Shown in pieces: positions 53,290 through 60,823 of a DNA stretch of 64,000 nucleotides. The position numbers were made by a program, and so were the translations under genes. Within the stretch, counting starts at the first letter, position 1; every line of letters begins with the position of its first letter. A model generated the notes under the pieces. The model made no database searches and was not told where the DNA came from. It saw only the letters and a program-made list of their open reading frames with translations. The stretch covers positions 1,922,001-1,986,000 of the forward strand of contig NZ_AP022618.1 in the NCBI RefSeq assembly GCF_010731615.1, given 5' to 3'. Source of the DNA: Mycolicibacterium insubricum. GTDB lineage: Bacteria; Actinomycetota; Actinomycetes; Mycobacteriales; Mycobacteriaceae.

Positions 53290-53300
53290 GTTACGGTAAC
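53290..53300. promoter_or_regulatory. Shared divergent -10 element within a palindrome
   Basis: GTTAC-G-GTAAC. The plus strand reads TACGGT (53292-53297), 7 nt, ATG 53305; the minus strand reads TACCGT (53298-53293), 7 nt, GTG 53285. The two -10 boxes share five base pairs and the two start codons are exactly symmetrical about 53295. Confidence 0.7.
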
Positions 53301-53304
53301 TCAC

Positions 53305-54564
53305 ATGCAGACTGCATCTGAAATCATGGCAGCCCCGGATGCCGGATCGGGTGATGACGACAGAGCGTGGCAGCTTTTTGAGACCTTCAACCTGCTGTGC
53401 GGCTTCGGGCAGCCCGCGCCCTATCCGGCCTATGCCGCCCTACGGTCGGAATCGCCGGTGCACGCCGGACTGCCCCATCTGGGTATGCCGGGGAACTCGG
53501 CCGACGCCGCGCCGGTGTTCAGCGTCTACGGCTACGACGCCGCCGTGGCGGCGCTGCGCGACACCGACACGTTCAGTAGCATCGCCTACCACGACATGAT
53601 CGGAAAGGTCATGGGGCGCTCGGTGATCGAAATGGACCCGCCCGAACACCGCGAGTACCGGCACCTGCTGCAGCCGTCGCTGGGGCCGAAGACGATGGAC
53701 ACCTGGCAGTCGCGGTTCGTGACGCCACTGCTGACCACGATGACCACCGAGCTGCGTCCCGCCGGACGGGCCGATCTGGTCCGCGGCTTCCTGTTCGACT
53801 TTCCCATGCGGACCTTCGCCGCCATCCTCGGATTGCCCGACGATCAGCGTGCCGAATTCCACTACACCGCAATCAAACTCGTTGCACAGTCCTATGACAT
53901 CGACAAAGGCCGGGCGAGTGCGGATCGGTTGGGTGAGATGTTCGCCTCGGTGCTCGAAGAACGGCGCCGCCACCCGACCGACGACCTGATCTCGGTCCTT
54001 GTGCACGCCGAGCATGACGGCAAACGGTTGACCGACGAGGAGATCTACTCGTTCCTGCGCCTGCTGCTGCCGGCCGGAGCCGAGACCACCTACCGTTCCT
54101 CGTCGTCGCTGTTGGTGGCGCTGCTGTCGGACGCCGACCAACTCGACGCGGTCCGTGCGGATCCGGCCGCCCTGAGCGCCGCGGTCAACGAAGCGGTCCG
54201 TTGGGAGACGCCGCTGCAGTTCGTCCCCCGACGGGCCACCCGCGACACCGAACTGGGGGGAGTGGCCATCCCGGCCGGCGCGACCGTCCAGGTGGTGATC
54301 GGCGCGGCCAACCACGACCCGGTGCGGTGGGAGGACCCGGAGCGCTTCGACCTGCGTCGCCCGTACCGGTCCGCGCTGGCCTTCGGCCACGGCGTCCACA
54401 TGTGCATCGGCATGCACCTGTCGAAGCTGGAGACCGAGGATCTCGTTCGGGCGCTGCTGGATTCGCTGCCGGGACTGCGTCTGGATCCCGACTGCCCGCC
54501 GCCGACGATAGAAGGCACGTTGATGCGCTCCCCGGCGCGACTGAACGTGGTGTGGGATGTCTGA
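53305..54564 (+). CDS. Cytochrome P450
   Basis: A 419-residue bacterial P450. The I-helix motif is LLPAGAETTYRSS, the ExxR is VNEAVRWE, and the heme-binding loop is FGHGVHMCIGMHL. DPPEHREYRHLLQPSLGPK and GFLFDFPMRTFAAILGLP are typical of soluble class I P450s, which need ferredoxin partners; none is encoded here. No CYP number can be assigned safely. ATG 53305 is leaderless (shared promoter with TetR). The last 8 bp overlap the following DapB-like gene. Confidence 0.92.
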   Translation: MQTASEIMAAPDAGSGDDDRAWQLFETFNLLCGFGQPAPYPAYAALRSESPVHAGLPHLGMPGNSADAAPVFSVYGYDAAVAALRDTDTFSSIAYHDMIGKVMGRSVIEMDPPEHREYRHLLQPSLGPKTMDTWQSRFVTPLLTTMTTELRPAGRADLVRGFLFDFPMRTFAAILGLPDDQRAEFHYTAIKLVAQSYDIDKGRASADRLGEMFASVLEERRRHPTDDLISVLVHAEHDGKRLTDEEIYSFLRLLLPAGAETTYRSSSSLLVALLSDADQLDAVRADPAALSAAVNEAVRWETPLQFVPRRATRDTELGGVAIPAGATVQVVIGAANHDPVRWEDPERFDLRRPYRSALAFGHGVHMCIGMHLSKLETEDLVRALLDSLPGLRLDPDCPPPTIEGTLMRSPARLNVVWDV

Positions 54565-55606
54565 GGCGACGGGCCCGATCCGGGTCGCGCAATGGACCAG
54601 CGGCATCGTCGGGGCGAGCGCGATCCGCGCGATACTCGACGATCCGCGGCTGCAGCTGGTCGCGGTGTACAGCCACAGTCCGCAGAAACGCGGGGTCGAC
54701 GCGGGTGTCCTCGCCGGTCGGGATCCGGTCGGCGTCACGGCAACCGACGACATCGAGGCGATCCTGGCGGCCGAGCCCGATTGCGTCGTCTACATGCCGC
54801 ACTGGCCCGACATCGCGGAGCTGGAGCGACTCCTGCGCAGCGGAGTCAACGTCGTCACCACCGCGCGGCTGGTCAACGGCCAGTACTACCCCGACGACGC
54901 CGGCGCACGATTGTCGGCCGCCGCACAGGAGGGTGCGGCCACGCTGGTCGGAACCGGGATGAATCCGATGCACGTCCCCACGGTGGCGCTGGCCGCAACC
55001 GCGATGTGCCGCCACGTCAGCCGGATCAGCGTCACCGAGTCCATGGATTGTTTCCTCTACGGCAACGCGGCCACCTGGTCCGGGTACGGGTTCGGCGGAC
55101 CGCCGGACACCGAGGCGATCAAAACCACCCTGCTGGCCACCGAACCCGATTACGCCGAGGCCGTCTCGTCGATGGCGCGTGCCATCGGCGTCGAGATCGA
55201 CGGGATCGACCTGAACGTGGAATGTGCCGTCGCGCTCACCGACCGGGACCTGGGCTTCCTCCAGATCCCGGCCGGTTCGGTGGCCGGGATCGACGCGACC
55301 TGGACCGCTACGCGCGCCGGGACGCCGGTGGCAGACCTGCGCACGACCTGGACCCTGGGCACGATCCTGGGTCACCGGCAGGAGCCGGAATGGAAGCTGG
55401 CCAACGGCTACCTGGTGAGCATCACCGGGGACCCCAACGTCCGGCTCAAGCTGTCGTTCGCGCCGGCGGATTTCGAGTCGTTCGACATCGGCACCACCAC
55501 CGCGATGCCGGCCGTCAACGCGATCCCCGGGGTGGTGTCCGCGCCCCCGGGTGTCTTCACGCCGCTGGACCTGCCGCTGGTGACCGGCCGCGCTGCTGGA
55601 CGGTAG
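54557..55606 (+). CDS. DapB/amine-dehydrogenase-like NAD(P)H oxidoreductase
   Basis: A 349-residue relative of the protein at 25889-26968. It has a Rossmann start IRVAQWTSGIVGASAIRAILDDPRLQLVAVYSHSPQKRGVDAG, then GTGMNPMHVPTVALAATAMC, and a C-terminal ITGDPNVRLKLSF...AMPAVNAIPGVVSAPPGVFTPLDLP shared with the paralogue. The overlap with the P450 gene means they are co-translated, again directly behind an oxygenase. Reaction unknown; a dehydrogenase step after hydroxylation is a plausible inference. Confidence 0.82.
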   Translation: MSEATGPIRVAQWTSGIVGASAIRAILDDPRLQLVAVYSHSPQKRGVDAGVLAGRDPVGVTATDDIEAILAAEPDCVVYMPHWPDIAELERLLRSGVNVVTTARLVNGQYYPDDAGARLSAAAQEGAATLVGTGMNPMHVPTVALAATAMCRHVSRISVTESMDCFLYGNAATWSGYGFGGPPDTEAIKTTLLATEPDYAEAVSSMARAIGVEIDGIDLNVECAVALTDRDLGFLQIPAGSVAGIDATWTATRAGTPVADLRTTWTLGTILGHRQEPEWKLANGYLVSITGDPNVRLKLSFAPADFESFDIGTTTAMPAVNAIPGVVSAPPGVFTPLDLPLVTGRAAGR

Positions 55607-55696
55607 CGCAACCCGATGGCTGACGATCTCATCCTCGCGCCGATCGAATCCGATCGGTTGCGCTGACAGCGTGCGGACGACTGGGCAGTCCGGGAG

Positions 55697-56461
55697 TTAT
55701 CCGACCGACATGCCACCGTCGATCGAAATGGTGGCGCCGGTGATGAATCTGCTCGCGTCGGAGGCCAGGAAAACCGCGAGACTGCCGACCTCCTCGGGTT
55801 CACCGTAGCGACCCGTCGGGATCGCCGCCTCGAACTGCTTCACCGCTTCCTGAGGAGCCCCCGGTGCCGCGCCTTCCTCGATGGCGCGCATCATCCTGGT
55901 GTTGATGGGGGACGGGTGGATGGTGTTCACTCGCACCCCGTTGTCGGCGCATTCGAGTACCGCAGACCGCATCAGACCGACCAGTCCGTGTTTCGTGGCG
56001 ACGTAGGCCGACAGGCCGGGAAATCCGTGCAGACCGGCGATGGAGGAGGTGACGATGATGCTGCCGCCACCGGATGCGGCCATGGCGGGAATGCCGTGCC
56101 GCAGAGAGGAATAAACCCCGCGAAGGTTGACGGCGATCACCCGGTCGAAGACGTCCATCGGGTAGTCGACGATCGGGCTGACCACTCCTTCGATGCCGGC
56201 GTTCGCGAACAGCACGTCGAGGCGGCCGTGCTCGGTGACGGTGCGCTGCACGAAACCGCGCACCTGTTCGTCGTCGGTGACATCGGCGGCGATGTAGGAC
56301 ACCGCTCCGCCGATCTCGCGCGCCGCGGCCTCAAGCGCAGGCTCGGAGAGATCGACCAGCACGACGGTGGCCCCCTCCTGCACGTACAGCCTCGCCGTTG
56401 CCACGCCGATACCGCCGGCGCCACCGGTGATGATGGCGACCTTGCCGTCCAATGTGCCCAT
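55697..56461 (-). CDS. Short-chain dehydrogenase/reductase
   Basis: A 254-residue classical SDR. The NAD-binding motif is ITGGAGGIGVATARLYVQEGA with VDLS after beta-2 (NAD preferred). Catalytic residues are in TSSIAGLHGFPGLSAYVATKHG. The C-terminus FLASDASRFITGATISIDGGMSVG is standard. It converges with the DapB-like gene. The 185 bp upstream (56462-56646) contains no gene. Confidence 0.9.
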   Translation of the reverse strand: MGTLDGKVAIITGGAGGIGVATARLYVQEGATVVLVDLSEPALEAAAREIGGAVSYIAADVTDDEQVRGFVQRTVTEHGRLDVLFANAGIEGVVSPIVDYPMDVFDRVIAVNLRGVYSSLRHGIPAMAASGGGSIIVTSSIAGLHGFPGLSAYVATKHGLVGLMRSAVLECADNGVRVNTIHPSPINTRMMRAIEEGAAPGAPQEAVKQFEAAIPTGRYGEPEEVGSLAVFLASDASRFITGATISIDGGMSVG

Positions 56462-56646
56462 CTGTCCGCCCGCCTATTCGTCGATGGTCGTGCGCCCCGG
56501 ACGGGTGCGGCTGCCGCGTTTCCAGGCCACCGACCGTGTGATGAACTGAACTGTCCCATGTTGAGGCACCGTGCGGGCGCAATTCGCTCCCCGGCCAGAG
56601 AACACCGAGCGGCTTCCCCGCCTCGCCCCAGTGGCGGTTACGGCGG

Positions 56647-56946
56647 CTACTCGGCCCCGGGCAGACTCTGGATACGCCGGCCCACCCGCGCCAGTGCCTC
56701 GTCGAGAACCTCGACCTTCTCGTTGCGCTTCTCATTGGCGGGTTCGGCCGCGCCGCGCGCTCCCTCGGCCTCCACGCGGGCGGCGCCCTGACGCCGCAGC
56801 AGGCTGAAGTTCTTTTCCCTCGCCGTTCGGAGTCGGTGCTGCAGATCCTTCAACTGGTGCTCGTCCATCCGGGCCAGCGCCTCGGGATGGCTCTGGGAGA
56901 CCAGCGAGTCTTCTTCTGCGGTCAGGTTCACGTTGTGGTTGCTCAC
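56647..56946 (-). CDS. Small helical protein of unknown function
   Basis: A protein of about 99 residues, mostly charged helix: EALARMDEHQLKDLQHRLRTAREKNFSLLRRQGAARVEAEGARG...NEKRNEKVEVLDEALARVGRRI. A coiled coil is likely. I start at GTG 56946 (MSNHNVNLTAEEDSLVSQ), with TATGAA and a 6-nt spacer before it; the true start is uncertain because the frame is open further upstream. No family recognised. Confidence 0.65.
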   Translation of the reverse strand: MSNHNVNLTAEEDSLVSQSHPEALARMDEHQLKDLQHRLRTAREKNFSLLRRQGAARVEAEGARGAAEPANEKRNEKVEVLDEALARVGRRIQSLPGAE

Positions 56947-57132
56947 CGGATGTTCATACCGCACAAAGCAGCGCGCCGCGCCGATGTCCACCGATCGGTC
57001 GAGGCAAGTTCCACCACCGGTTCCGCCCATCGGGGGGATCCGCGCGGCGGCAATGTACGGGACAGTTCTCGCTGTCAGTAGTACCGCCTCGAACGCCTGT
57101 CCAGAACGAGGCACTTCACATCAGGAGACACC

Positions 57133-57591
57133 ATGAAAAACGCCGTCGCCCAGATCGCGGTCGTCGGAGCAGGGATCGCCGCCGCACTGTCCGGCAGTGC
57201 GCTCGCCCACGCCGGGACCATGCCGGTCACCCACCCCGGTGAGCCGACCATCGCGATGACGATCACCAACCACACCGACAAGGTTCAGTACCTGATCAAC
57301 GACGGGACCAGTCCCAATGGTCAGTGGGTCGACGCACCCGAGAAACTGCTGGCGCCCGGGGCGAGTGAGACGGTGACTGCTGTTGCACCGCAGGGAAACT
57401 CACTGGACATGCACGTCGCCTACCGGGTCGGCCTTGGCGGCCCTACCGCCTCCTACGAGGTCAGCAACTCCAAGTCCAACACCAATGTCGCCAATACCGG
57501 CGTCACCGGATTCCTGGCGAAGAACTACTGGATCAACCACAATTTCAGCAGCCGTTACCCGAACACCAACGTCGTCTTCGACCTGTGGTGA
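57133..57591 (+). CDS. Secreted small beta-rich protein (aegerolysin-like?)
   Basis: A 152-residue protein with a signal peptide (MKNAVAQIAVVGAGIAAALSGSALAHA). The mature part is beta-rich: TIAMTITNHTDKVQYLINDGTSPNGQWVDAPEKLLAPGASETVTAV, then YWINHNFSSRYPNTNVVFDLW. The N-(H/S)-T...G-W...P...I/L-x-P-G order resembles aegerolysin or ET79-type small secreted proteins, but I cannot confirm the family. AGGAGA lies 6 nt before the ATG. No cysteines in the mature chain. Its upstream region has the hairpin GACAG-TTCTCG-CTGTC (57061-57076). Confidence 0.7.
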   Translation: MKNAVAQIAVVGAGIAAALSGSALAHAGTMPVTHPGEPTIAMTITNHTDKVQYLINDGTSPNGQWVDAPEKLLAPGASETVTAVAPQGNSLDMHVAYRVGLGGPTASYEVSNSKSNTNVANTGVTGFLAKNYWINHNFSSRYPNTNVVFDLW

Positions 57592-57624
57592 TTGCTCCGA
57601 CCGGAGCGGCCGTGCGCGACAGAG

Positions 57625-58011
57625 TCAGCGCTCGCGAGCCTGATCGGCGCGCACGGCCTTGAGGCGTCGCTGCTCGCGCAGCACCTCCTGGTAGCTCTCC
57701 CGCTCGGCGGCCAGCCAGTCCGGCTTCTCCGCCAGCAGCGCATCGATCTGCTCGGTGGTCAGCGCCTGCTCCACGCCGCCGCGGGCCAGACCCGAGATCG
57801 ACACGCCCAGCTTCGCCGCCACCAGGTTCTTCGGGTGCGGACCGTTGCGGCGCAGATCGACCAGCCACTGCGGCGGGTCGGCCGCCAGCGCGGCGAGCTC
57901 GGCGCGGGTGATCGGAGTCTGCTGGAACTCGGCGGGCGTCGCCGGCAGGTACACGTCCAGCTTCTTCGCCGCGGTGGCGGGTTTCATGGACTGCGCGTTG
58001 GGCCTGCTCAT
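57625..58011 (-). CDS. DUF5997 family protein
   Basis: A 128-residue cytosolic protein recognised as DUF5997-type: MKPATAAKKLDVYLPATPAEFQQTPITRAELAALAADPPQWLVDLRRNGPHPKNLVAAKLGVSISGLARGGVEQALTTEQIDALL. The segment NLVAAKLGVSISGLARGG looks like a helix-turn-helix. ATG 58011 is leaderless: TAGGCT (58023-58018 minus strand), 6 nt, ATG. It is divergently coupled to a LysR-effector-domain protein that lacks its own DNA-binding part. Confidence 0.82.
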   Translation of the reverse strand: MSRPNAQSMKPATAAKKLDVYLPATPAEFQQTPITRAELAALAADPPQWLVDLRRNGPHPKNLVAAKLGVSISGLARGGVEQALTTEQIDALLAEKPDWLAAERESYQEVLREQRRLKAVRADQARER

Positions 58012-58017
58012 GCGACC

Positions 58018-58033
58018 AGCCTATCGATAACCT
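58018..58033. promoter_or_regulatory. Symmetric divergent leaderless promoters
   Basis: Minus -10 TAGGCT (58023-58018) and plus -10 TAACCT (58028-58033) flank a TATCGATA palindrome (58022-58029). Each has a 6-nt spacer to its start codon (58011 and 58040), so the whole unit is symmetric about 58025.5. Confidence 0.65.
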
Positions 58034-58039
58034 TTCGAG

Positions 58040-58753
58040 GTGACCCCGCACAACCTGACCCTCGGGTACGTCCCCGGCGCGACGCCGGCGAAGTGGGCCC
58101 GCACCTGGGCGCAGCGTCACCGCGAGATTCCGCTGCAGTTGCAGACCGTCGTCGCCGCCGATGCCGCCGACGCGGTGCGATCCGGAGCCTTCGACCTGGC
58201 CCTGCTGCGGCTGCCGACCGACACAACCGGTCTGGCCGTCATCGAGCTGTACCGGGAGGCGACGGTGGCCGTCGTCCCGACCGATCACCTGCTCACCGCC
58301 GCGGACACGGTCAGCGCCGCAGATCTCGACGGCGAGCCACGGCTCATCCCGCTCGACGACGTCCTCGACTGGCCCGAGGCGCCCGGCGTACCCGTTGACC
58401 ACCGGCCGGAAACCACCAAGGACGCAACAGAACTCGTCGCGGCCGGAATGGGCGTGCTGATCGTCCCGCAGTCACTGGCCCGGCTGTATCACCGCAAGGA
58501 TCTGGTCTACCGGCCGATCGCCGATGCGCCGGTCTGCCCCGTCGTACTCGCCTTCGCCGACGGCCCGCAGTCCGCGGCGGTCGAGGAGTTCATCGGCATC
58601 GTCCGGGGCCGCAAACCCGGCTCGTCGCGCGGCCCGGCCGAGCCGGCGCCGAAGCGCACCGCGCGGGAGAAAACACTGGCCAAGCAGGCAGCTCGCGCCG
58701 CGGCGGGGAGGTCCGCGCGCAAACCGGGCGGAACCGCGCGCGGCAAGCACTGA
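58040..58753 (+). CDS. LysR effector-binding domain protein without HTH
   Basis: A 237-residue protein that is only the substrate-binding half of a LysR regulator: LTLGYVPGATPAKWARTWAQRHREIPLQLQTVVAADAADAVRSGAFDLALLRLP, then VVPTDHLLTAADTVSAADLDGEPRLI and AAGMGVLIVPQSLARLYHRKDLVYRPIAD. The normal N-terminal winged helix is absent, and the C-terminal 45 residues are a basic Lys/Arg/Ala tail that may bind DNA. GTG 58040 is leaderless. Divergent partner: DUF5997. Confidence 0.85.
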   Translation: MTPHNLTLGYVPGATPAKWARTWAQRHREIPLQLQTVVAADAADAVRSGAFDLALLRLPTDTTGLAVIELYREATVAVVPTDHLLTAADTVSAADLDGEPRLIPLDDVLDWPEAPGVPVDHRPETTKDATELVAAGMGVLIVPQSLARLYHRKDLVYRPIADAPVCPVVLAFADGPQSAAVEEFIGIVRGRKPGSSRGPAEPAPKRTAREKTLAKQAARAAAGRSARKPGGTARGKH

Positions 58754-58771
58754 GGCCGCGCGCGCCCGGCG

Positions 58772-59674
58772 TCAGTGCCGAGTGCTGGGGGAGGTTTCGG
58801 TCCCCGAAGACTGTGCGTGCTCGGCGGCACCGAAGGCGGCCACGGCGACGGCGGAGACGACGGCGCCGATGAAGGCCAGTGCGACCAGCCAGCCCATGCC
58901 CGGGCGGGCGGTGTCGCCGAGCAGCAGGATGCCGACCACGCCGGGTACCACGGTTTCGCCGACCACCAGCGCCGCCGCGGCGCCGTTGACCGAACCGACC
59001 TGCAGGGCCACCGTGAACAGGTAGAACCCGCTCGCGCCGGCCAGGACGACGGTGTAGGCGGCGGGATCACGGAGCAGCACCGGAAGGCTCAACGGGTCGA
59101 TCCCGTCGGTGATCCGAACCGCAATCGCCATGGCCCCGAACAGGATTCCCGCCGACAACCCGGCCGGAATGGCCGACCCGGCGCCGAGCACCCGGACCAA
59201 CCCGATCCCGGCGATCAGCACGACGACCGAGGCGACCAGCACGCCCCAGTGCAGCGACGGGGCGACCGCCGTGTCGCCGAGCGGTCCGGCGGTGGCCGCC
59301 AGCACGCACAGGGACAGCAGGACACCGCCGATGGCCAGCCAGTCCCGTCGGTGCAACCGGACCCCGAGCAACACCGTTCCGAGCACCGCGGTGACCACCA
59401 GATTGGCGCTCATGATCGTTTGGGACAGAAACAACGGGATCAACCGCGCGGACACCAGTGACCCGGCGAAACCGATCACGTCCAGTGCCATACCCGCGAT
59501 GAAGGCCGGAGTCAGTGCGGCGCTGATCGTCGACCGCAACGACGGGCCGTGATCACCGGCATCGGCGGTGGTGGCTTCCCGCGCCCCGTAGCCCTGCAGC
59601 GCCGAGGCGGTTCCGTAGCCGAAGCAAGCCAGCAACGCGGCGACGACGCCGATCAGCATGGGTGACCGCCGCAT
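58772..59674 (-). CDS. DMT/EamA-type transporter
   Basis: A membrane protein of about 300 residues with 9-10 helices (LIGVVAALLACFGYGTASALQ, LTPAFIAGMALDVIGFAGSLVSA, IMSANLVVTAVLGTVLLGV, and so on), fitting the drug/metabolite transporter superfamily as multidrug resistance-like EamA proteins in actinobacteria. Two starts are possible: ATG 59674 (MRRSPMLIG) or ATG 59659 (MLIGVV). A TATACT -10 lies at 59694-59689; its 6-nt-spaced ATG opens a nine-codon upstream ORF rather than this gene. Substrate unknown. Confidence 0.82.
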   Translation of the reverse strand: MRRSPMLIGVVAALLACFGYGTASALQGYGAREATTADAGDHGPSLRSTISAALTPAFIAGMALDVIGFAGSLVSARLIPLFLSQTIMSANLVVTAVLGTVLLGVRLHRRDWLAIGGVLLSLCVLAATAGPLGDTAVAPSLHWGVLVASVVVLIAGIGLVRVLGAGSAIPAGLSAGILFGAMAIAVRITDGIDPLSLPVLLRDPAAYTVVLAGASGFYLFTVALQVGSVNGAAAALVVGETVVPGVVGILLLGDTARPGMGWLVALAFIGAVVSAVAVAAFGAAEHAQSSGTETSPSTRH

Positions 59675-59682
59675 CGTGACAT
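59653..59682 (-). CDS. Leaderless nine-codon upstream ORF (MSRCGGHPC)
   Basis: On the minus strand TATACT (59694-59689), then 6 nt, then ATG: the frame reads MSRCGGHPC and stops (TGA) at 59653, overlapping the MLIGVV start of the transporter. Two of nine codons are Cys. Leaderless Cys-containing upstream ORFs that act as attenuators are known in mycobacteria. Whether this one is translated is not known. Confidence 0.4.
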   Translation of the reverse strand: MSRCGGHPC

Positions 59683-59767
59683 CGGCCGAGTATAGGAACC
59701 GATGCTGTCAGCAGACTTCGCGCACCACGACCTGCCGGGTGAGGACGGCCGCACTTAGGCTGACGGA

Positions 59768-60781
59768 GTGCATTTGTTGTTCAGCTACGGCACGCTGCGC
59801 GATCCCGGTGTGCAGGCGGCCGTCTTCGGCCGCGCGGTGGCGTGCACGGACGACGCGCTGCCCGGGTTTCGGGTCGACCAGGTCGCCATCACCGATCCGG
59901 ACGTGCTGGCCGCCAGCGGCCTGGACCGCCACCCCATCCTGCGGCCCGGCTCGCCCGACGACGTGGTGACCGGTGCCCGTCTGGAACTCGACGACGACGA
60001 ACTCGCCGCCGCCGACCGCTACGAGGTCGACGACTACACGCGGATCTCGGTCACCCTGGCCTCCGGCCGCGCGGCCTGGGCGTACGTCGCCGCCGACGAT
60101 GCCGAGGCCGTCCGGGTCCAGCGGTTGCTCGACGCGCAACGCCGGGCGGAGGAGCTCTTCGACGAGATCGTCCGGCGCGGCCTGATCCGGCCCGGCATCG
60201 GCGAACGGGCGCTGGCCGACGAGATCCGCGACCTGGCCGCCGAACAGTTCGCTGTGCGAAGGCACTGGCACAAGCGCATCGTGCGGTCGGGGGAGAACAC
60301 CCTGACGACCGCTCGGGACAACCCCGAGGACCGGGTGATCGGCGACGACGACATCGTCTTCCTCGACCTCGGCCCGATCTTCGAAGAATGGGAAGCCGAC
60401 TTCGGCCGCACCTACGTCCTCGGCGACGACCCCCGCAAACATGCCCTGCGCGACGACCTGCCCAGGATCTGGGCGGCGGCGCGGGCGCACTTCGACGCCC
60501 GCCCCGAGATCACCGGCGAGCAGCTGCACGAGCACGTGGTGGGCCTCAGTCGTGACGCCGGCTGGGCATTCGGCGGCGCCATCGCCGGGCACCTGGTGGG
60601 AGAGTTCCCGCACGAGAAGATCCCCGGCAACGAGGTCGACTCCTATGCCGCACCCGGGTCGGTCCGCCCCATGCGCCGAAATGACCAGTCCGGCAGGAGA
60701 TGTCACTGGATCCTCGAGGTGCACCTGGTCGATCCCGCCGGTGGGTTCGGCGGTTTCCACGAGCAACTGCTCGATCTGTAG
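59768..60781 (+). CDS. Gamma-glutamylcyclotransferase-M24 peptidase fusion
   Basis: A 337-residue two-domain protein. Residues 1-110 are a gamma-glutamylcyclotransferase-like (GGCT/AIG2) domain with the FSYGTLRDP substrate loop and RYEVDDYTRISVTL. Residues about 118-337 are an M24-type (aminopeptidase P-like) metallopeptidase domain with the likely metal ligands in DLGPIFEEWEADFG, GHLVGEFPHE, HWILEVHLVD and GFGGFHEQLL. M24 domains of this kind usually occur alone in actinobacteria. GTG 59768 is leaderless: TAGGCT (59756-59761), 6 nt. Glutathione-free mycobacteria suggest the substrate is another gamma-glutamyl compound. Confidence 0.83.
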   Translation: MHLLFSYGTLRDPGVQAAVFGRAVACTDDALPGFRVDQVAITDPDVLAASGLDRHPILRPGSPDDVVTGARLELDDDELAAADRYEVDDYTRISVTLASGRAAWAYVAADDAEAVRVQRLLDAQRRAEELFDEIVRRGLIRPGIGERALADEIRDLAAEQFAVRRHWHKRIVRSGENTLTTARDNPEDRVIGDDDIVFLDLGPIFEEWEADFGRTYVLGDDPRKHALRDDLPRIWAAARAHFDARPEITGEQLHEHVVGLSRDAGWAFGGAIAGHLVGEFPHEKIPGNEVDSYAAPGSVRPMRRNDQSGRRCHWILEVHLVDPAGGFGGFHEQLLDL

Positions 60782-60823
60782 GGCTGCCGCGGGATCCATC
60801 GCTCGTTGCTGTGGCCGGCGCAC

